The notes under the pieces: model-generated
Database searches by the model: none
Told to the model about the DNA's origin: nothing
The model's input: the letters and a program-made list of their open reading frames with translations, nothing else
Translations under genes and position numbers: made by a program
Shown here: piece by piece, positions 60,727 to 64,000 of the stretch
How the letters are laid out: every line of letters starts with the position of its first letter
How positions within the stretch are numbered: the stretch's first letter is position 1
From: Streptomyces sp. SCUT-3
GTDB lineage: Bacteria > Actinomycetota > Actinomycetes > Streptomycetales > Streptomycetaceae
Length of the DNA: 64,000 nt
Assembly (NCBI RefSeq): GCF_014083985.1
Contig: NZ_CP046907.1
Span: forward strand, 4,688,501-4,752,500
Direction of reading: 5' to 3'

Positions 60727-61596
60727 ATGGCCGTACCGGCGATCACCCGCCGCCGCGCGAGCGGCGGCACCGCAGCGACGGGCAGGCGCTCCCGGGCGCA
60801 GGACGGGCCCGGGGCCCCGGAGGGCCCGGAGCTCCCGGGCGGCTCCGGCGGCCCGGACGGCTCCGGAGGCCCGGACGGCCCGGACGGCTCCGGCCGCCGC
60901 CGGCCGGGCCCGCTGCCGCTGGTCGCGGCGGTCCTGCTGCTGGCCGCCTTCGGGCTGTGGGCGGTCTACGGGTCCCCCTGGCTGAGGATGCGCGGGGTGG
61001 AGGTCCTCGGCACGGACCGGCTCACCGAGCAGGAGGTCCGCACGGCCGCCGGCGTCTCCCCGGGCGGGCCGCTCGCCTCGGTGGACACCGCTGCGGTGGA
61101 GGAGCGGCTGCGCGGGAGGCTGCCGCGGATCGCCTCGGTGGAGGCGGTCCGGTCCTGGCCGGAGACCCTCGCCCTGGAGGTGACCGAGCGCGAGGCGGTG
61201 GCGGTCCTGGCCGGGGACGGCCGGTTCACCGAGGTCGACGCGGACGGCGTCGGGTACGCCACCGTCCGGGAGGCGCCCGGGGGCGTGCCGGTGATCCGGG
61301 TCGACCCCGCGGAGGGGGGTGCGTCGGCGCGCTTCGGCCGGGACCGGCTCGTCCGCGAGGCCGCGGCCGTCGCGGCCGGGCTCCCGGGGCAGCTGCGCGA
61401 GCGCACGCGCACGGTCGTGGTGCGCTCCTACGACGGCATCGAACTTCACCTGGACGGGGGGCGCACGGTGGTGTGGGGAAGCTCGCACGAGGGCGCACGG
61501 AAGGCCCGCGCGCTCCTGGCGTTGACGAAAGCCGCAAAAGACGCCGAACGATACGACGTGAGTTCCCCCGGTACCCCTGCTGCGACGGGGAGTTGA
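60727..61596 (+). CDS. ftsQ: Cell division protein FtsQ (DivIB)
   Basis: 289 residues from ATG 60727 (AGGAGGG 7 bases upstream). Cytoplasmic Gly/Pro/Asp-rich head with GGPDGSGGPDGPDGSG repeats, a membrane helix at ~60-80 (PLPLVAAVLLLAAFGLWAVY), a POTRA domain (MRGVEVLGTDRLTEQEVRTA), then the FtsQ beta domain. Together with FtsL and DivIC it links early and late divisome parts. The gap of 170 bases to murG holds no gene. Confidence 0.94.
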   Translation: MAVPAITRRRASGGTAATGRRSRAQDGPGAPEGPELPGGSGGPDGSGGPDGPDGSGRRRPGPLPLVAAVLLLAAFGLWAVYGSPWLRMRGVEVLGTDRLTEQEVRTAAGVSPGGPLASVDTAAVEERLRGRLPRIASVEAVRSWPETLALEVTEREAVAVLAGDGRFTEVDADGVGYATVREAPGGVPVIRVDPAEGGASARFGRDRLVREAAAVAAGLPGQLRERTRTVVVRSYDGIELHLDGGRTVVWGSSHEGARKARALLALTKAAKDAERYDVSSPGTPAATGS

Positions 61597-61878
61597 CGAT
61601 CCGGCCTGATCACGAGCACCCTGGTTCGTCTGCGGACCGAGTGATCACATAGGGTCAAAAGAAAAACGGGAGGTTCGGCGTGTTCGTTGAACGCGCACGG
61701 CTTGTCGACCTAGTGTCCTGTTCCAAAGCACCCCGTTGAACGGGCGCAACTGCAACCCTCAACCTCAGGGTTAGGGTTCGGGTCGGTGACCTCACGTACC
61801 GTCCCATCGGCATTTGTCGGCGCGGCGCGGAACCACCGCGCAGCGGCGACCCGTAACTCGAGGCGAGAGGCCTTCGAC
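61597..61878. other. ftsZ upstream region
   Basis: 282 bases, no gene. It contains an unusually A-rich stretch (GGTCAAAAGAAAAACGGGA at 61653-61671) and a promoter at 61687-61716, followed by a GGGTTAGGGTTCGGGT stretch. Several promoters are known in front of ftsZ in S. coelicolor. Confidence 0.7.
61687..61716 (+). promoter_or_regulatory. Candidate ftsZ promoter with WhiA-type GACAC site
   Basis: TTGAAC (61687-61692), 18 bases, TAGTGT (61711-61716). GTGTC at 61713-61717, the complement of GACAC, is the core of WhiA sites and overlaps the -10. WhiA/WhiB are known ftsZ activators during sporulation. Confidence 0.6.
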
Positions 61879-63132
61879 GTGGCAGCACCGCAGAACTACC
61901 TCGCAGTCATCAAGGTCGTCGGCATCGGCGGCGGTGGCGTCAACGCCATCAACCGGATGATCGAGGTCGGTCTCAAGGGCGTCGAGTTCATCGCGATCAA
62001 CACCGATGCGCAGGCCCTGCTGATGAGCGACGCCGACGTCAAGCTCGACGTCGGCCGGGAACTCACCCGCGGCCTCGGAGCGGGCGCCAACCCCGACGTC
62101 GGCCGCAAGGCGGCCGAGGACCACCGCGAGGAGATCGAGGAGGTCCTCAAGGGGGCCGACATGGTCTTCGTCACCGCCGGCGAGGGCGGCGGCACCGGAA
62201 CCGGCGGCGCGCCCGTCGTGGCCAACATCGCCCGTTCGCTGGGCGCCCTGACCATCGGCGTGGTCACCCGGCCGTTCACCTTCGAGGGGCGCCGCCGCGC
62301 GAACCAGGCGGAGGACGGCATCGCAGGCCTGCGCGACGAGGTCGACACCCTCATCGTGATCCCCAACGACCGCCTGCTGTCGATCTCCGACCGGCAGGTG
62401 AGCGTCCTTGACGCCTTCAAGTCCGCCGACCAGGTGCTGCTCTCCGGCGTGCAGGGCATCACCGACCTGATCACCACCCCGGGCCTGATCAACCTCGACT
62501 TCGCGGACGTGAAGTCGGTGATGTCCGAAGCCGGTTCGGCGCTCATGGGCATCGGCTCCGCCCGCGGCGACGACCGCGCGGTGGCCGCCGCCGAGATGGC
62601 GATCTCCTCCCCGCTGCTGGAGGCGTCCATCGACGGCGCCCGCGGGGTGCTGCTGTCCATCTCCGGCGGCTCCGACCTCGGTCTGTTCGAGATCAACGAG
62701 GCGGCCCAGCTGGTCAGCGAGGCGGCCCACCCGGAGGCCAACATCATCTTCGGAGCGGTGATCGACGACGCCCTCGGCGACGAGGTCCGGGTCACCGTCA
62801 TCGCCGCCGGCTTCGACGGCGGCCAGCCGCCGGCCAAGGGCAGCCGCGACAAGGTCCTCGGCGGCACCGGCGGCACCGGCGGCGGCCGCGAGGACTCCGC
62901 CCCGGTCTCCGCGGCCCCGCGCCTGGCCCCGCAGCCCGACGCCGGCTCGCGCTCGTCCTTCGGCGGGCTGGGCAGCGTCGCCGCCCGCGACGAGAACCCG
63001 GAGCCCGCCCCGGTCCCGGCCCCGGTCACCGAGATGCCCGCCCCGCCGGTCGCCCCGCCGCACGTGCCGCAGGCCCGCCCGTACCAGGACAGCCCCGCCG
63101 AGGAGCTGGACGTCCCGGACTTCCTCAAGTGA
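61879..63132 (+). CDS. ftsZ: Cell division GTPase FtsZ
   Basis: 417 residues from GTG 61879, giving the standard [20 protein letters not shown] opening. Tubulin-signature GGGTGTG at residues 103-109, IPNDRLL, the T7 loop [11 protein letters not shown], and the C-terminal tail ending in the conserved peptide [11 protein letters not shown] Pro-rich linker of ~85 residues precedes the end. It builds the Z-ring and sporulation ladders. Its stop overlaps pgeF by GTGA. Confidence 0.98.
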   Translation: MAAPQNYLAVIKVVGIGGGGVNAINRMIEVGLKGVEFIAINTDAQALLMSDADVKLDVGRELTRGLGAGANPDVGRKAAEDHREEIEEVLKGADMVFVTAGEGGGTGTGGAPVVANIARSLGALTIGVVTRPFTFEGRRRANQAEDGIAGLRDEVDTLIVIPNDRLLSISDRQVSVLDAFKSADQVLLSGVQGITDLITTPGLINLDFADVKSVMSEAGSALMGIGSARGDDRAVAAAEMAISSPLLEASIDGARGVLLSISGGSDLGLFEINEAAQLVSEAAHPEANIIFGAVIDDALGDEVRVTVIAAGFDGGQPPAKGSRDKVLGGTGGTGGGREDSAPVSAAPRLAPQPDAGSRSSFGGLGSVAARDENPEPAPVPAPVTEMPAPPVAPPHVPQARPYQDSPAEELDVPDFLK

Positions 63133-63887
63133 TAGGACACCGCTCCCGGGGGGACCGCGGCGTTCACTTCGCCTTCACCGACCGGTGGGGCGGGGTGAGC
63201 GCCGCTCCTCGTGACCGGCTCAACCTCGGCGGCGCGGTCGGCGACGACCCCGCCGCCGTCGCGGCCAACCGCAGGCTGGCGGCCGAGGCGCTCGGGCTGG
63301 ACCCGGCCGCCGTGGTCTGGATGAACCAGGTGCACGGCCGGGACGTCGCCGTGGTCGACGGGCCGTGGCCGCCGGACGCCCCGGTGCCCGCCGTCGACGC
63401 GCTGGTGACCGCCCGCCGCGGGCTCGCGCTGGCCGTCCTCGTCGCCGACTGCACCCCGGTGCTGATGGCCGACCCGGTGGCCGGCGTCGCCGCCGCGGTC
63501 CACGCGGGCCGGCCGGGCCTGCTGGCCGGGGTGGTCCCGGCGGCACTGGAGGCGATGGCGGGACTCGGCGCCCGCCCGGAGCGGATCGTCGCGGCCACCG
63601 GGCCGGCCGTCTGCGGCGGCTGCTACGAGGTGCCGGAGGAGATGCGTGCGGAGGTCGCGGCGGCGGTGCCCGAGGCGTGGGCCACGACCCGCCGGGGCAC
63701 CCCCGCGCTTGACGTCCCCGCGGGCGTGCACGCCCAACTGGCCCGGGCCGGCGTGCGGGTGCGGGAAAGGTCGCCGGTGTGCACGCTGGAGTCGCCGGAC
63801 CACTTCTCCTACCGGCGCGAGGCCACCACCGGCCGCCTGGCCGGGTACGTCTGGCTGGACGAGCACGAAGGACCGAAGAGCACGTGA
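63129..63887 (+). CDS. pgeF: PgeF-like polyphenol oxidase/nucleoside phosphorylase-type protein (YlmD)
   Basis: 252 residues from GTG 63129. The Cu/Zn-binding residues appear in [19 protein letters not shown] and [10 protein letters not shown], and [14 protein letters not shown] follows; NFSYRR-like [12 protein letters not shown] is near the end. The family oxidises or deaminates purine-type substrates and in E. coli YfiH edits UDP-MurNAc, a link to cell-wall precursors that fits its position. HAGRPGL replaces the usual HAGWRG. Overlaps both neighbours. Confidence 0.9.
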   Translation: MIGHRSRGDRGVHFAFTDRWGGVSAAPRDRLNLGGAVGDDPAAVAANRRLAAEALGLDPAAVVWMNQVHGRDVAVVDGPWPPDAPVPAVDALVTARRGLALAVLVADCTPVLMADPVAGVAAAVHAGRPGLLAGVVPAALEAMAGLGARPERIVAATGPAVCGGCYEVPEEMRAEVAAAVPEAWATTRRGTPALDVPAGVHAQLARAGVRVRERSPVCTLESPDHFSYRREATTGRLAGYVWLDEHEGPKST

Positions 63888-64000
63888 GCGCACGCAAGGA
63901 CCAGCTGGCCGCGAACCTGGCCGCGGTCGAGGAGCGGATCGCCGCCGCCTGCGCGGCCGCCGGCCGCGCCCGCGAGGAGGTGACCCTGATCGTGGTCACC
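63884..64000 (+). CDS. YggS-family PLP-binding protein, 3'-truncated by window edge
   Basis: 39 residues are visible from GTG 63884, which overlaps the pgeF stop. [20 protein letters not shown] and EEVTLIVVT are the YggS/PLPBP opening; the PLP lysine lies outside the window. Such proteins keep vitamin B6 in balance. In Streptomyces sepF follows. Confidence 0.85.
   Translation, partial: MSARKDQLAANLAAVEERIAAACAAAGRAREEVTLIVVT

Noticed and set aside
61607-61647. Inverted repeat TGATCAC/GTGATCA after ftsQ as a terminator
   Set aside because: Arms of 7 bases with a 27-base loop and no T-tract are too weak; the cluster is expected to read through into ftsZ.

Overview
This window is chromosomal DNA of a high-GC actinomycete, almost certainly a Streptomyces or close relative. 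Base composition is strongly GC-rich throughout, GTG and TTG starts are common, and neighbouring genes often overlap by 4 bases (GTGA or ATGA). The gene order matches, from memory, the stretch of the Streptomyces coelicolor chromosome from about SCO2136 down to SCO2080. There is no insertion sequence, prophage, integrase, rRNA, tRNA or CRISPR array, so this is core-genome sequence rather than an island.

Left part (1-20.5 kb): envelope and signalling genes. They are an NlpC/P60 hydrolase (cut by the window edge), two zinc metalloproteases, a GT87-like and a GT4 mannosyltransferase-like enzyme, a long-chain acyl-CoA ligase, a metallophosphoesterase, an SRPBCC protein coupled to an ArsA-like ATPase with a C-terminal HSP20-like domain, a DUF5304-type gene plus ROK glucokinase (glkA), an endo/exonuclease/phosphatase, an esterase, a PlsC-like acyltransferase and the MacS/MacR two-component system.

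Middle part (18-40 kb): metabolism and iron. A fused anthranilate synthase (trpEG) lies behind a Trp-Trp-Trp leader peptide and an attenuator hairpin, divergent from class II DAHP synthase. Bacterioferritin-associated ferredoxin with an iron box converges on bacterioferritin. Then come a sulfite-oxidase-fold protein, deoxyribonuclease IV, the PASTA kinase PkaF, a thiO-thiS-thiG operon behind a TPP riboswitch, an FAD reductase, an Rv2175c-like DNA-binding protein, thiE and metF. A low-complexity Gln/Tyr-rich membrane protein, a phytoene-desaturase-like enzyme with a MacR-like box, and an autoregulated-looking ABC ATPase/YhgE/TetR operon complete this part.

Right part (39.8-64 kb): a HEPN-domain protein behind a DNA-damage-type promoter, a methyltransferase, DUF3040, a MoxR-DUF58-transglutaminase operon whose last gene carries an apparent one-base frameshift, a beta-carbonic anhydrase, then the division and cell-wall (dcw) cluster. 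That cluster runs mraZ, rsmH, ftsL, ftsI, murE, murF, mraY, murD, ftsW, murG, ftsQ, ftsZ, pgeF and the start of a YggS-family gene. murC and ddl are not present between murG and ftsQ.

I found no whole new defence or biosynthetic system. The most rewarding signals are regulatory: five 10-bp-spaced MraZ repeats over the mraZ promoter, a MacR-like box, a RecA-NDp/PafBC-like promoter before the HEPN gene, a series of -10 elements placed exactly for leaderless mRNAs (including one inside murE), two small ORFs bridging dcw genes, the trp leader, and the histone-H1-like tail on FtsI.
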